From: Sphingomonas sp. Leaf33
GTDB lineage: Bacteria > Pseudomonadota > Alphaproteobacteria > Sphingomonadales > Sphingomonadaceae
Direction of reading: 5' to 3'
Length of the DNA: 40,399 bases
Assembly: GCF_001421785.1 (NCBI RefSeq)
Contig: NZ_LMLB01000009.1
Coordinates: 1 to 40,399 of the forward strand
The position numbers and the translations under genes are program-made. Within the stretch, counting starts at the first letter, position 1; the number at the start of each line of letters is the position of its first letter. Under the pieces are notes generated by a model. That model was not told the origin of the DNA. It did not search any database and saw nothing but the letters and a program-made list of their open reading frames with translations. Shown here one piece after another: positions 8,691-17,792 of this stretch.

Positions 8691-9760
8691 TGGCCGATCA
8701 GACCGAACAGAATCGCAGCGAGGCACCGACCGAGTTCAAGCTGAAGAAGGCGCGCGAGAAGGGCACCGTAGCGCGCAGCATCGAGCTCGGCTTCCTGGCC
8801 GGCCTCCTCGCGCTCGCCGCCTTCGTACTGATGGCGGGCGAAGCGCTGATGGCGACACTCGCGCAGGCGATGCGCGCCTCGCTGTCGGGCGGGTTCGCAC
8901 GCGCGGCCGAACCGGCGGGTGCCGGGGCGATGCTCGGCGAACTGGGCTGGCAGGTCATCGCTCCCGTCGCGCTTCTGGGGGGAACGATGGCGGCGATCGT
9001 CATCACGCTGGAACTGATCCAGCTGCGCGGCTTCCTCCTCACCTTCCATCCGCTCAAGCCCGACTGGAGCCGGCTCAACCCCGCCAAGGGACTGAAGCGG
9101 CTTTTCTCGATGCGGATGCTCAAGGAAACGCTGAAGAGTATCGTCAAATTCGCGCTCTATGCCGCCGCCACCTGGCTGGTCGTCCGCTGGGCGGTGGCGC
9201 AGTTCTCGGAAACGGCAGGCTATGGCGAGCGGTTGCCGCAGACGCTGGAGGCGGCGGGAATGCGGCTCGTGCTCGCCTTCCTCATGATCGCGATCGCCGT
9301 TGGGATCCTCGACCAGGTTCTGGTCCGCGGCGAATTCACCAAACAGATGCGGATGAGCCGGCGCGAGGTGACGCGCGAGAGCCGTGAGCGCGAGGGCGAG
9401 CCACGGATGAAACAGCGCAGGAAGCAGCTGCACCGCGAGATGATCCAGCAGGGTCAGGGAAGCCTGGCAGGTGCCGACATGCTCATCGTCAACCCGGAGC
9501 ATTTCGCGGTCGCGCTCCGCTACGACGAGGCGGCGATGCTCGCACCCGAAGTCGCTGCCAAAGGCCGCAACGCGCACGCCCTTGCACTCAAGGAAGACGC
9601 CGTCCGCCGTGGCCTGCCGGTGATCGCGAACCCGCCGCTCGCGCGGGCGCTGTTCCGGGCGTGCCAGATCGGCAGCACCGTACCGCCCGACCGCTATGAG
9701 GCGGTCGCCACTCTCTACATCGACCTTCGCCGCGCGAGCGCGGCAAGCGCACAGGGCTGA
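8690..9760 (+). CDS. flhB: Flagellar export switch protein FlhB
   Basis: The 356-aa protein starts MADQTEQNRSEAPTEFKLKK, the conserved FlhB N-terminus (T/S-P-x-K-L-K-like). Four membrane segments and a cytoplasmic FlhB_C domain follow. The autocleavage site, normally NPTH, reads NPEH here (Asn at about residue 268, in LIVNPEHFAVALRY). FlhB switches export from rod/hook to filament substrates after self-cleavage between Asn and Pro; both of those residues are kept. The frame extends far upstream across fliR, but the true start is the ATG overlapping the fliR stop. Confidence 0.93.
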   Translation: MADQTEQNRSEAPTEFKLKKAREKGTVARSIELGFLAGLLALAAFVLMAGEALMATLAQAMRASLSGGFARAAEPAGAGAMLGELGWQVIAPVALLGGTMAAIVITLELIQLRGFLLTFHPLKPDWSRLNPAKGLKRLFSMRMLKETLKSIVKFALYAAATWLVVRWAVAQFSETAGYGERLPQTLEAAGMRLVLAFLMIAIAVGILDQVLVRGEFTKQMRMSRREVTRESREREGEPRMKQRRKQLHREMIQQGQGSLAGADMLIVNPEHFAVALRYDEAAMLAPEVAAKGRNAHALALKEDAVRRGLPVIANPPLARALFRACQIGSTVPPDRYEAVATLYIDLRRASAASAQG

Positions 9761-9766
9761 ACCCGC

Positions 9767-11812
9767 ATGTCGACCACCACGCTCCCCCGCCTCCCCTCGA
9801 CGCCCGGCGGCAACCGCGACCTCGCGCTGGTGATCGCGACGATCGGTATCCTCGTCATCCTGTTCGCGCCGATCCCGCCCGCCTTCCTCGACCTGGCGAT
9901 CATCGCCAACTTCGGGCTAGGCCTGACGATCATGCTGCTGACCTTCTATGTCGGCAAGCCGGTCGAGTTCTCGACCTTCCCCTCGCTCCTCCTCGTCGCG
10001 ACATTGTATCGCCTGTCGCTGAACGTCGCCGCCACGCGGCTGATCCTGACCGGTGGCGACGCCGGGGCCGTGATCGGGTCGATCGGCGCGTTTGCGGTAC
10101 GCGGCAATTTCGTCGTCGGGCTGGTCGTCTTCGCGATCCTCGTGGTGGTCCAATATGTCGTCGTCACCGCGGGCGCGCAGCGCGTATCGGAGGTCGCAGC
10201 ACGCTTCACGCTCGATTCGATGCCCGGCCAGCAGATGAGCATCGACGCCGACCTCAACATGGGCCTGATCGATCGCGACGAGGCGGTGGCGCGGCGCAAG
10301 GCGCTGGAGAAGGAAGCCAGCTTCTATGGCGCGATGGACGGCGCGTCGAAGTTCGTGAAGGGCGATGCGATCGCCGGGATCATCATCCTCCTCATCAACA
10401 TCATCGCCGGCTGGATCGTTGGCGTCAGCCAGATGGGGATGGAATGGAGCCAGGCGCTCAGCCACTTCACCCTGCTGACCATCGGCGACGGCATCGCCAC
10501 CCAGCTCCCCGCGCTGATCATCTCGATCGCGACGGGCATCATCGTCACCCGCTCCGCGTCCGATCGCGAGTTGTCGACCGAAGTATTCCGCCAGCTTGGT
10601 TCCGTGCCGCGGATTCCGCTGATTGTCGCGGCGGTGCTGGGTGCGCTGCTGCTTCTACCCGGAATGCCGAAATGGCCGATCGCGGTGATCGGCGCGCTGG
10701 CGTTCGTCGCCTGGTGGCGCATCCGCAAACGCGCGGCGGCCGATGCCGCTCAGCCCGTCGATGAGGACATCGCCGCGGAATCGACCGCTTCACCCGGACT
10801 CGAGGTCCGCCTGGGCGTCCAACTCGCCGCTGCGTGGGCGGGCGAAGGGGCGTTGGTGATGGAACGGATCGCTGGGCTGCGTCGCGCCCATGAGGAGCAG
10901 TTCGGCCTGCCCTTCCCTGCTGTTCGCCTGGAGGACGGTGCCGGCCTTGGCAGTCACGAGTATGAAATCCGGCTGTTCGGCGCGCGGTACGGCGCGGGGA
11001 CGATCCACGCCGACCGCGTCCTCGCGGTGGCGGGCCAGGGGCAGAAGCCTGGCTTGAAGGGGATCGAGACGGTCGACCCTGCCTTCGGCCTGCCCGCCTG
11101 GTGGATCGACCCCGGCCAGGCGGATACGGCCAAGGCGGCCGGATGCACGATCATCGATCCGCTGACCGTTCTGGCGACCCATTTCGGTGAGATCGTCCGC
11201 GGCGAGGTGGGCACGCTGCTGACCCGCGCGACCGTCGTCGGTCTTCTCGATGGCGTCCGCCGCCGGCAACCGGGCCTCGTCGAGGAGCTGGTGCCGCAGA
11301 CTCTGTCGGTGTCCGACGTCCAGCGCGTTCTCCAGACGCTGCTCGCGGAAGGCGTTTCGATCGCCAATCTTGACCTCATCGTCGAGCATCTCGTCGATCT
11401 GGCTCGCGCGCAGAAGGATCCGGCGGAGCTGACCGAGCTGATCCGTCAGCGCATGAGCTACGCGATCTGTCATCAATTGCGCGGCCGCCACCCCGACCTC
11501 GCGGTGCTCAGCCTCGATCCGCGGGTCGAGAACCAGCTCACCGCGAGCCTCGGCGCGGCGGCAGGTGGCGCATCGATGGCGGTCGAGCCGCGCCTTGCCG
11601 AACAGCTCATCCGCCGTCTTGCCCCCTTGACCGAGGCGATGTTCCGCGAGGGGCGGGCGCCGGTGCTGCTCTGCGGTGCGGAACTCCGCCGTCACCTCAA
11701 GGCGCTGACCCGTCGTAGCCTCCCGACGCTCTCGATCCTGTCGGTCGCCGAGATTCCGATGCGGATCACGCTGAAGTCCTTCGACATCGTCCGTCTCGAA
11801 CAACAGGGTTGA
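9767..11812 (+). CDS. flhA: Flagellar export protein FlhA
   Basis: The 681-aa protein matches FlhA in length. It has an N-terminal membrane half (about residues 20-330) with the FHIPEP signature region (AARFTLDSMPGQQMSIDADL) and a cytoplasmic half that docks export chaperone complexes. It begins 6 nt after flhB and its TGA overlaps the next ATG. FlhA, FlhB, FliQ and FliR are grouped here, while fliP and fliO lie in the facing minus-strand operon. Confidence 0.95.
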   Translation: MSTTTLPRLPSTPGGNRDLALVIATIGILVILFAPIPPAFLDLAIIANFGLGLTIMLLTFYVGKPVEFSTFPSLLLVATLYRLSLNVAATRLILTGGDAGAVIGSIGAFAVRGNFVVGLVVFAILVVVQYVVVTAGAQRVSEVAARFTLDSMPGQQMSIDADLNMGLIDRDEAVARRKALEKEASFYGAMDGASKFVKGDAIAGIIILLINIIAGWIVGVSQMGMEWSQALSHFTLLTIGDGIATQLPALIISIATGIIVTRSASDRELSTEVFRQLGSVPRIPLIVAAVLGALLLLPGMPKWPIAVIGALAFVAWWRIRKRAAADAAQPVDEDIAAESTASPGLEVRLGVQLAAAWAGEGALVMERIAGLRRAHEEQFGLPFPAVRLEDGAGLGSHEYEIRLFGARYGAGTIHADRVLAVAGQGQKPGLKGIETVDPAFGLPAWWIDPGQADTAKAAGCTIIDPLTVLATHFGEIVRGEVGTLLTRATVVGLLDGVRRRQPGLVEELVPQTLSVSDVQRVLQTLLAEGVSIANLDLIVEHLVDLARAQKDPAELTELIRQRMSYAICHQLRGRHPDLAVLSLDPRVENQLTASLGAAAGGASMAVEPRLAEQLIRRLAPLTEAMFREGRAPVLLCGAELRRHLKALTRRSLPTLSILSVAEIPMRITLKSFDIVRLEQQG

Positions 11813-12924
11813 TGCCCATGCCCGATTACGATCAGGTCGCAGCCTATCTCGAACTGGACCCGGACAACGAGGCGCTCATCGCCGATGCCGCCCACGCCGC
11901 GCTCGATGCCGGCCGCAGCGACGATGCCGCCGCCCTCGCCGCGCGCCACCGCGCGATCGCCGGCCCTACGCCGGCGATGGATCATGTCCTGGGCCTTGCG
12001 GCGATGGCGGCGCAGGACTGGACCGCCGCCGCAGCCGCATTCCGCAGGATGCTGGATACGGGCGTCGACGAACCCGCGGTGCGCTACAACCTCGCCTGGT
12101 CCTTGGCGATGACCGGCGACAAGAACGGTGCACTGTCAGTCCTCGACGATGCCACCGCCGCCGCGGTTCCGCAGGCGGCCGAGCTCTTGGTCGGGCTGCT
12201 GCACGAGTGCGGCGAGATGGATCGCGCGGAGGCGGTCGCGCGCGAGGCGGTCGCGCGTTTCCCCGATCATCGCGGTCTCAACGCGGCGGTTTCGACGCTG
12301 GCGATCGACCTCGAGGATCTGGAGCTGGCCCGGGCGACCGCCGCGCGGGCGGGCGACCATCCCGAGGCGCTCGTGACGCAGGCGACCCTTGCGCTCGACG
12401 AAGAGGATATGGCGGCGGCTGGCGCGCTGTTCGATGCGGCCCTCGTCCGGCATCCGGACAATCCCCGTGCGCTGGTCGGGCGCGGACTCGTCGCGCTGGC
12501 CCACGACGATCGCACAGCCGCGACCGCTGACCTCGACCGCGGTGCCGGGCTGTTCGGCACGCATCTCGGTTCCTGGATCGCCGCCGGATGGGCTCATGTG
12601 CTCGCGGGCGACGTTGCCGCAGCACGTGCGCGGTTCGAGCGCGCGCTCTCGGTCGACGACATCTTTGCCGAAGCTCACGGCTCGCTCGCGGTGCTCGACA
12701 TCCTCGCCGGCAACGTCGAGGACGGCCGCCGCCGCACCGAGGTGGCTCAGCGGCTCGACCGCGACTCCTTCTCCGCCGCGCTCGCCGCGGCGATGCTCGC
12801 GGCGGGTGGCGGCGATCGGGCGCGGGCGGAGAAGATCGTCGCGCTGGCGCTCTCGACCACGGTCGACGAGAAAGGACGGACGATCGGACAGGCGCTCGCG
12901 CGGATCGGCGCGCGGGGCAGCTAG
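11812..12924 (+). CDS. TPR-repeat protein of the flagellar export operon
   Basis: This 370-aa protein consists of alanine-rich TPR-type helical pairs throughout (for example WTAAAAAFRRMLDTGVDEP, AAARARFERALSVDDIFAEA). It has no signal peptide or membrane segment. The ATG overlaps the flhA stop (TGATG). A TTG three bases earlier is possible but not needed. The position suggests a cytoplasmic scaffold or assembly factor for the flagellum, but the specific role is unknown. Its TAG shares the CTAG palindrome with the stop of the convergent gene at 12921. Confidence 0.85.
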   Translation: MPMPDYDQVAAYLELDPDNEALIADAAHAALDAGRSDDAAALAARHRAIAGPTPAMDHVLGLAAMAAQDWTAAAAAFRRMLDTGVDEPAVRYNLAWSLAMTGDKNGALSVLDDATAAAVPQAAELLVGLLHECGEMDRAEAVAREAVARFPDHRGLNAAVSTLAIDLEDLELARATAARAGDHPEALVTQATLALDEEDMAAAGALFDAALVRHPDNPRALVGRGLVALAHDDRTAATADLDRGAGLFGTHLGSWIAAGWAHVLAGDVAAARARFERALSVDDIFAEAHGSLAVLDILAGNVEDGRRRTEVAQRLDRDSFSAALAAAMLAAGGGDRARAEKIVALALSTTVDEKGRTIGQALARIGARGS

Positions 12925-13268
12925 TCGGCGCGAAGGGCCGCGGCGGCGCGATCGATCATCGCCGCCCCGCCCGGCATCGCGACGATCACGCGCATGACGT
13001 CGTCGAGGACGGCTGCGAACGCGGCATCGTTGGCGACGGCGTCACCCAGCTCTTCGGCGAGCAAGCCGTGGACCACCGCGCGACGACGGTCTTCCTCACC
13101 AAGGGCATCGAAGCCAGCCATCGCTCGCAACCGCTCGACCGGGCGTGCTGCGTCGGCGCGCGCCGAACCTGCGCGGTCGGACCGTCCCCTTCCGCCGCTC
13201 CTGCCCGCCTTGGCGAGCTTCTCGCGTAGTAGCATCAGGACGTGGTCAGTGCCGGCGATCCTAGTCAA
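12921..13268 (-). CDS. Hypothetical protein, last gene of the flagellar operon
   Basis: I do not recognise this 105-115-aa protein. It has a basic, low-complexity N-terminal part (KLAKAGRSGGRGRSDRAGS) and a helical, acidic C-terminal part (EEDRRRAVVHGLLAEELGDA). The start is uncertain. A TTG at 13268 overlaps the stop of the preceding TPR gene (TTGA) and has a G-rich stretch upstream; an ATG at 13235 would give 104 aa. The operon position suggests a flagellum-related role, but nothing in the sequence proves it. Confidence 0.55.
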   Translation of the reverse strand: MTRIAGTDHVLMLLREKLAKAGRSGGRGRSDRAGSARADAARPVERLRAMAGFDALGEEDRRRAVVHGLLAEELGDAVANDAAFAAVLDDVMRVIVAMPGGAAMIDRAAAALRAD

Positions 13269-13822
13269 TGAGTTGTACCCCGCCCCCCGAGCTGACCAAG
13301 AAGGAAGGACGTCGCCGACGCTTCCTCGACCGGCTCCGCGGCTGCGGGGGGCGGCGCAAGACCGCCGCATTGCTCGATGATGAGCGCCATGTCGCGGTTG
13401 AGCGGCGGGTTCTCGCCATTGGCCGAAATCCCGACCTCGAGCTCTCGGATCGTCTCGGGGAAGCGGTCATGGATAAGGTGGGTCAAACCGGCGACGAAGT
13501 GCGAGAGATAGTGATCCTCCGGAAGCGCGCCGAGCGGTTCCCAGGTCGCGAGCGCGCGCGCGGGCTCCGCCGAGGTCAGTTCGAAGAAGCCGAGCTGGAA
13601 CCGCGCGAGATGGAAGTCCGGGGCGAGCTGGACGGCGAGCGACAGCGACGCATGCGCCTCGATCGGCCGTCCGCTGCCTGCCAGGAACGAGCCGCGCAGA
13701 AAATGGAGGCGGGCGTCATCGGGATAGGCAGCGATCAGCCGCTCGGCGAACGCGAGCTCGTCACCCGTCCCCGCCTCAGCCGTCGCGATCAGCTGCCCCA
13801 TCTCTTCATCGCCGCATATCAT
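13265..13822 (-). CDS. TPR-like protein downstream of fliA
   Basis: The 185-aa protein has TPR-like helices (AFAERLIAAYPDDARLHFLRG, then GRPIEAHASLSLAVQLAPDF and ARALATWEPLG). It resembles small TPR assembly proteins. AGGAG lies 8 nt before the ATG at 13822, which decides this start over an upstream in-frame ATG at 13843 that would overlap the fliA end. fliA ends 4 nt before it. The role is unknown; with the TPR gene at 11812 it makes two TPR proteins facing each other in this cluster. Confidence 0.78.
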   Translation of the reverse strand: MICGDEEMGQLIATAEAGTGDELAFAERLIAAYPDDARLHFLRGSFLAGSGRPIEAHASLSLAVQLAPDFHLARFQLGFFELTSAEPARALATWEPLGALPEDHYLSHFVAGLTHLIHDRFPETIRELEVGISANGENPPLNRDMALIIEQCGGLAPPPAAAEPVEEASATSFLLGQLGGRGTTH

Positions 13823-13826
13823 GCCG

Positions 13827-14564
13827 TCATCTCCTGTAACCATTGAGCCGCTGGCGCAACCGACCGATCGCCGCGGCGTGTATCTGCGATACGCGACCCT
13901 TGGAAAGACCGAGCAGGTCCGCGATCTGGGTGAAGCTGACCCCCGCCTCGTAATGCTGCCGGACGACCCACCTTTCCCGCTCGGGAAGCTCGTCGATACC
14001 GCGCGCGACGAGTGCCTGAAGCTCGCGCCAGGCGAGGCTCTGGTAGGCGTCCGGGCGGGGATCGGGAGCGTCCTCGCCGATCCGCATCGTGCCGCCCTCG
14101 ATCATGAGGCCGATCGCCAGCCCCGCGGCGAGCGCGGCGAGCGCGGCCACCGGATCCGCGGCGTTCGCGTCCGTTTCGACCAGCGACCGGGCTCGATCGA
14201 CCTCCTGTCGGCGGCGCTGAGACCAGGCATCGTCGACCTCGCTCATTCGCGCGACGCCATCAGCGACGCTGCCGACGATCCGCCGCCGGGCGAACGCACC
14301 GAACGGGATTCCGCGCAACGGGTCGAAACGGTCGATCGCCTGGAGCAGCCCTTCATAGGCGAAATGCTCCATGTCGCCGAGATCGGCACCGTGCCGCGGC
14401 CGCCGACCGTGCTGGCGCCGTGCGATGATGAGAGCGAGCGCGCGATAGCGGCCGAAGATAAGTTGTCGGCATCCGATCTCGTTCTCGAACCGCAGCCGAC
14501 GCCAAAGCGATGCCTCAACGCGCGGCGGCACCACCACGATGTCGAGGCCCGCTTTTGTCGTCAT
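13827..14564 (-). CDS. fliA: Flagellar sigma factor FliA (sigma-28)
   Basis: The 245-aa protein has sigma-70-family regions. Region 2 includes DMEHFAYEGLLQAIDRFDP and a GIPFGAFARRRI segment (FliA usually has F-x-x-YA-x-x-RIRG). Region 4 is a C-terminal helix-turn-helix (AGVSFTQIADLLGLSKGRVS). FliA directs late flagellar promoters. The ATG overlaps the fliP TGA by 4 nt (ATGA). It is unusual that it is embedded near the end of the long structural operon, after fliP. No FlgM anti-sigma gene is seen in the window. Confidence 0.88.
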   Translation of the reverse strand: MTTKAGLDIVVVPPRVEASLWRRLRFENEIGCRQLIFGRYRALALIIARRQHGRRPRHGADLGDMEHFAYEGLLQAIDRFDPLRGIPFGAFARRRIVGSVADGVARMSEVDDAWSQRRRQEVDRARSLVETDANAADPVAALAALAAGLAIGLMIEGGTMRIGEDAPDPRPDAYQSLAWRELQALVARGIDELPERERWVVRQHYEAGVSFTQIADLLGLSKGRVSQIHAAAIGRLRQRLNGYRR

Positions 14565-15244
14565 CGGAAGCTGCCGAGCACTCCCTGCAGGACGAGACCC
14601 CATCCGTCGATCAGGATGAACATCAGGATCTTGATTGGCAGCGATATCGTCGCGGGCGGCACCATCATCATCCCGAGTGCGAGCAAGATCGACGCGACGA
14701 CCAGGTCGATGAGCAGGAAGGGCAAGAGGATCACGAAGCCGATCGTGAACGACACCCTGAGTTCGTTTAGGATGAAGGCGGGTGCGAGCTTCAGCGTCTC
14801 GACATCCTCGACGCGGCGCGGCAACGGCGTCTTGGCGATCGCATAGATCGATTCGAGATCGGCGTCGCGGGTCTGTGCGAGCATGAAGCGCCTCAGCGGC
14901 GCCGCGCCCGCCTCCATCGCCCGCTCGACCCCGATCCGGCCCGACACAAGCGGCTGCAGCGCGTCGGCGTTGATCCGGGTCAGCGTCGGCGACATGGTGA
15001 ACGCCGTCAGGAACAGCGCCAGCGCGATAAGCACTGGGTTCGGGGGCGTTTCCGGCATCCCGAACGCGTGGCGGACCATCGACAGCACGATCACCGTGCG
15101 CACGAAACTGGTCATGCTGATAACGACGGCAGGCACGACGGCCAGCAGGGTCAGGATCAGCGCAGTCCGAACAACGTCATTGCCGATCCCGTCCCCCGCG
15201 AGCGTGGCGCTCGCCAAGGAAACTGCCGTAACAAGCGCGTTCAT
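14561..15244 (-). CDS. fliP: Flagellar export gate protein FliP
   Basis: The 227-aa protein has the FliP hallmarks. The segment VISMTSFVRTVIVLSMVR precedes a PPNPVLIALALFLTAFTM motif. A C-terminal part carries AFILNELRVSFTIGFVILLP and a hydrophobic end. FliP forms the core of the export gate with FliQ and FliR, whose genes lie in the other operon. The start at 15244 overlaps the fliO stop by 4 nt. No cleavable signal peptide is evident, though many FliP proteins have one. Confidence 0.94.
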   Translation of the reverse strand: MNALVTAVSLASATLAGDGIGNDVVRTALILTLLAVVPAVVISMTSFVRTVIVLSMVRHAFGMPETPPNPVLIALALFLTAFTMSPTLTRINADALQPLVSGRIGVERAMEAGAAPLRRFMLAQTRDADLESIYAIAKTPLPRRVEDVETLKLAPAFILNELRVSFTIGFVILLPFLLIDLVVASILLALGMMMVPPATISLPIKILMFILIDGWGLVLQGVLGSFR

Positions 15245-15606
15245 GCCGCCGGCTCCGCTGGTGGGTCGCGCAACACCTGCTGCTGGCTGGCGGAGCAAAG
15301 GACGAGATAGTCGCGATCGTCACAGCGGAACAGGCAGATATCGGCATGGGCGCTGATGCGGCGAGTTTCGATCACTACGATCCGCCGGGCCGGGGCCGCC
15401 TTTTTCCAGTCGGCAAGCGCGCGCCAGTCGATCCGGCCGCCGCCCCGGCGCAACAGCAGCGCCGCCGCCCCCGCGAGAAGCAGGCAGACGAGCAGGGCCG
15501 ACACGATCCGGCCGAGCGAGACGTCGATCGCACCGCCACCGCCCAGCCGCGCCGGTGCGGCCGCGAGCATCGCAACGATCGACGTCGCCGCGGTCACTGC
15601 GGCCAT
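15241..15606 (-). CDS. fliO: Flagellar assembly protein FliO
   Basis: The 121-aa protein has one transmembrane helix (about residues 33-52, VSALLVCLLLAGAAALLL) and a small cytoplasmic domain (RRIVVIETRRISAHADICLF), the FliO layout. FliO assists FliP assembly. The ATG at 15606 overlaps fliN by 13 nt. A GTG at 15597 would overlap the fliN stop as GTGA and is an equally good start. Identity rests mainly on domain layout and the fliN-fliO-fliP order. Confidence 0.85.
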   Translation of the reverse strand: MAAVTAATSIVAMLAAAPARLGGGGAIDVSLGRIVSALLVCLLLAGAAALLLRRGGGRIDWRALADWKKAAPARRIVVIETRRISAHADICLFRCDDRDYLVLCSASQQQVLRDPPAEPAA

Positions 15607-15866
15607 TCGACGATCTCCGCGAGCCGCACGCCGAAGCTCTCGCCGACCGCGACGAGTTCTCCGCGCGCGACCGCGACGCCGTTCAATCGCAGTTCGACCT
15701 CGCGGTTGAGCGCCGCATCGAGCGCGATCACCGCACCCGGCTCGAGCGCGGTGAGGGCTCCGACGCTCATGCGGGTACCCCCGAGATAGGCCTCGAGCGA
15801 GACTTCGACGGTATCAATCAGCTTGGCGCTGACCCGTGGAACGATGGTGGAGGTTGCGTCTGTCAC
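15594..15866 (-). CDS. fliN: Flagellar motor switch / C-ring protein FliN
   Basis: The 90-aa protein is a single SPOA (surface presentation of antigens) domain: VSLEAYLGGTRMSVGALTAL, then LEPGAVIALDAALNREVEL and VNGVAVARGELV-like strands. FliN builds the lower C-ring with FliM and docks FliH. It uses a GTG start 7 nt after the FliM-like gene. The length fits a minimal FliN. Confidence 0.9.
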   Translation of the reverse strand: MTDATSTIVPRVSAKLIDTVEVSLEAYLGGTRMSVGALTALEPGAVIALDAALNREVELRLNGVAVARGELVAVGESFGVRLAEIVEWPQ

Positions 15867-15873
15867 AGGATGC

Positions 15874-16614
15874 TCATGCTCGGGTTGCGGCTTCTACGAT
15901 TTCGAGGAAGGGAGGCTCGGCCGCGATGATTCGCGCCGTTCCGCGGACAAGCGGATGACCGTCGACCGCGATCGGGACCGGCTCCGCCAGCGGACGGCCG
16001 AGAACGACGACGTCGCCGATCTCCAGCCCGCGCAGTTCAGCGACGCTGATATCCGCGTGCCCGACCGCCGCGCTGACCTCGACCTCCACGGCGGCAAGTG
16101 CGGCACCGCCCAATCCGAGCGGAATCGCTGGAGTCGAGGGAAGCACGCGGGCGACGAGCGTCGCGAAAAACGCGTCGGTCAGCGCGATCGCGATCTGCGC
16201 CGCCGGCCCACCGATGGCCGCACACCAGCCGGGCGCACGCACGACCGGTCGCCACTCGGCATCGGGGCTGACACCGGCAAGGCGGGCGAGCCGTGCGCGC
16301 AGGTCGACGAGGCAGTTTTCCGCTACCTCCTCGAGCAGCGCACGGTCGACGGTCGCCCGATCCTCGGCGGCGACGCCGAGCATTCGCGCACCGGTCTTGA
16401 GCGCCGTGTCGCCCGTCGTGCCGAGCATCAGCCCGACATCCAGCGCGCGCCAGGCGAGATTCGTGCGCGCCTCGCGGCAGAGCGGCGCGAATCGCACCGC
16501 CTCGCCTACGAACCAGCGCGCCGACCAGTCCGCGACCGTCTCGGCGACCAGCGCGTCGAGCGCGGCCGGCGGGACGGTGTCGGCAGGCAACCAGGAACGG
16601 CTGTCGACGGTCAC
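15874..16614 (-). CDS. FliM-like C-ring protein, short and divergent
   Basis: The 246-aa protein ends in a SPOA domain (about residues 172-235, VEVEVSAAVGHADISVAEL, then LEIGDVVVLGRPL). It sits directly before fliN where fliM belongs. Typical FliM is about 320-350 aa and starts with an EIDALL-like CheY-binding peptide. Here the N-terminus (MTVDSRSWLPADTVPPAALD) has no such motif and the middle CheC-like domain is barely recognisable. The GTG start overlaps the flgE stop (GTGA). It is best called FliM-like; it may keep export-related sorting-platform roles while having lost response to CheY. Confidence 0.72.
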   Translation of the reverse strand: MTVDSRSWLPADTVPPAALDALVAETVADWSARWFVGEAVRFAPLCREARTNLAWRALDVGLMLGTTGDTALKTGARMLGVAAEDRATVDRALLEEVAENCLVDLRARLARLAGVSPDAEWRPVVRAPGWCAAIGGPAAQIAIALTDAFFATLVARVLPSTPAIPLGLGGAALAAVEVEVSAAVGHADISVAELRGLEIGDVVVLGRPLAEPVPIAVDGHPLVRGTARIIAAEPPFLEIVEAATRA

Positions 16615-17792
16615 CCCTGGCCCCGGATGCCGAACAGCTGCTGGATCATGTCGTTGGACACGCTGACGATCTGCGACGAGGCCTGGAAGCCGCGTTGGAT
16701 CAGGATCAGGTCGCCGAACTGCTGCGACAAGTCGACGTTGGACGCCTCGAGCCGCTTCGAGCGGACCTGCCCGACGCGCGAATCCGCGCTCGCCAGCAGC
16801 AGATGCTGACCGGGCCGGACCTCGGCGAACACCCCGTCGCGCTGCTCGAGCGCGGTGGGATCGCGAAAGTCGGCGAGCGCAATCGCGCCCATGTCCACCT
16901 TTTCACCGTTCGAATAGGATAACTGCAGCCGCCCGGCCGCATCGGCCGCGATCCCGGTCGCGGTACCTGCGGCGTATCCATCGACCTTGGCCGCGCGTAG
17001 CGTCGACACCTCACCGCCTGAAAAGGAGGTGACACCCGCCGAGAAATCTAACGCCACCGTCAGGCCCGTCGCCGTGTCCGTGAAGTCGAGTTTGGCGGTT
17101 GCAGGATCGACCGTGCCACCGATGAACTTCAGCGTCTGCGTGCCAATCGCCACCCCCTTGGCGTCGGTGACTGCGATCGACCACGCGTTTGTGCCGGCCG
17201 CAGTGTCCTTGGTGAACTTGGCGGTCCAGGTCTGCCCGGCTCCGCTCGCATCGAAGACCCTGATGTCGCCGACCGTAAACGCGGTCGCACTCGACGAAAG
17301 GTTGTCGGTGAAGGTGACCGCGGTCGTTGCCTTTGGGGCGCTGGTCCGGCGCGTATCGATCGACAGACTGACCGCGCGGCCGTCGGCGTCGAGCGTCGCG
17401 AGGCGGTAATTCGTTCCCGACATGACGATGAAGCCGGCCTGATCGACCTCGAAGCTGCCGGTGCGCGCGTAGAACGTCCGATCGCCGTCGAGGAGGACGA
17501 GAAAGCCGTTGCCGTCGACCGACAGGTCGAGGTCGCGGTCGGTCGTCCGCAGCTCGCCCTGCCTGAGGTTGAGCTTGCCGTCGGAAACCTCGACGCCATG
17601 GCCACCGCTTCCCCCCTGGCCCGTCATCGCGAGCCCGCCGCGATTGGACGCTCCATAAAGGTTCTGGAAGGTAACGTTGGAGCCCTTGAACCCGGTGGTA
17701 TTGAGGTTGGAGACGTTGTTGCTGACTTGCTGGAGCCCCTTGGAGTAGGCGTTGAGGCCCGACAGGCCGATATAGATCGCACCGAACATCAT
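16611..17792 (-). CDS. flgE: Flagellar hook protein FlgE
   Basis: The 393-aa protein begins MMFGAIYIGLSGLNAYSKGL, with the rod/hook signature VSNNVSNLNTTGFKGSNVTF, and ends with the conserved hook C-terminus (NVDLSQQFGDLILIQRGFQA). This is the FlgE layout, terminal helices flanking beta domains. The ATG at 17792 overlaps the flgD TGA by 4 nt. An in-frame extension to 18599 is antisense-free but crosses flgD and is not coding. A typical hook subunit is about 400 aa. Confidence 0.93.
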   Translation of the reverse strand: MMFGAIYIGLSGLNAYSKGLQQVSNNVSNLNTTGFKGSNVTFQNLYGASNRGGLAMTGQGGSGGHGVEVSDGKLNLRQGELRTTDRDLDLSVDGNGFLVLLDGDRTFYARTGSFEVDQAGFIVMSGTNYRLATLDADGRAVSLSIDTRRTSAPKATTAVTFTDNLSSSATAFTVGDIRVFDASGAGQTWTAKFTKDTAAGTNAWSIAVTDAKGVAIGTQTLKFIGGTVDPATAKLDFTDTATGLTVALDFSAGVTSFSGGEVSTLRAAKVDGYAAGTATGIAADAAGRLQLSYSNGEKVDMGAIALADFRDPTALEQRDGVFAEVRPGQHLLLASADSRVGQVRSKRLEASNVDLSQQFGDLILIQRGFQASSQIVSVSNDMIQQLFGIRGQG

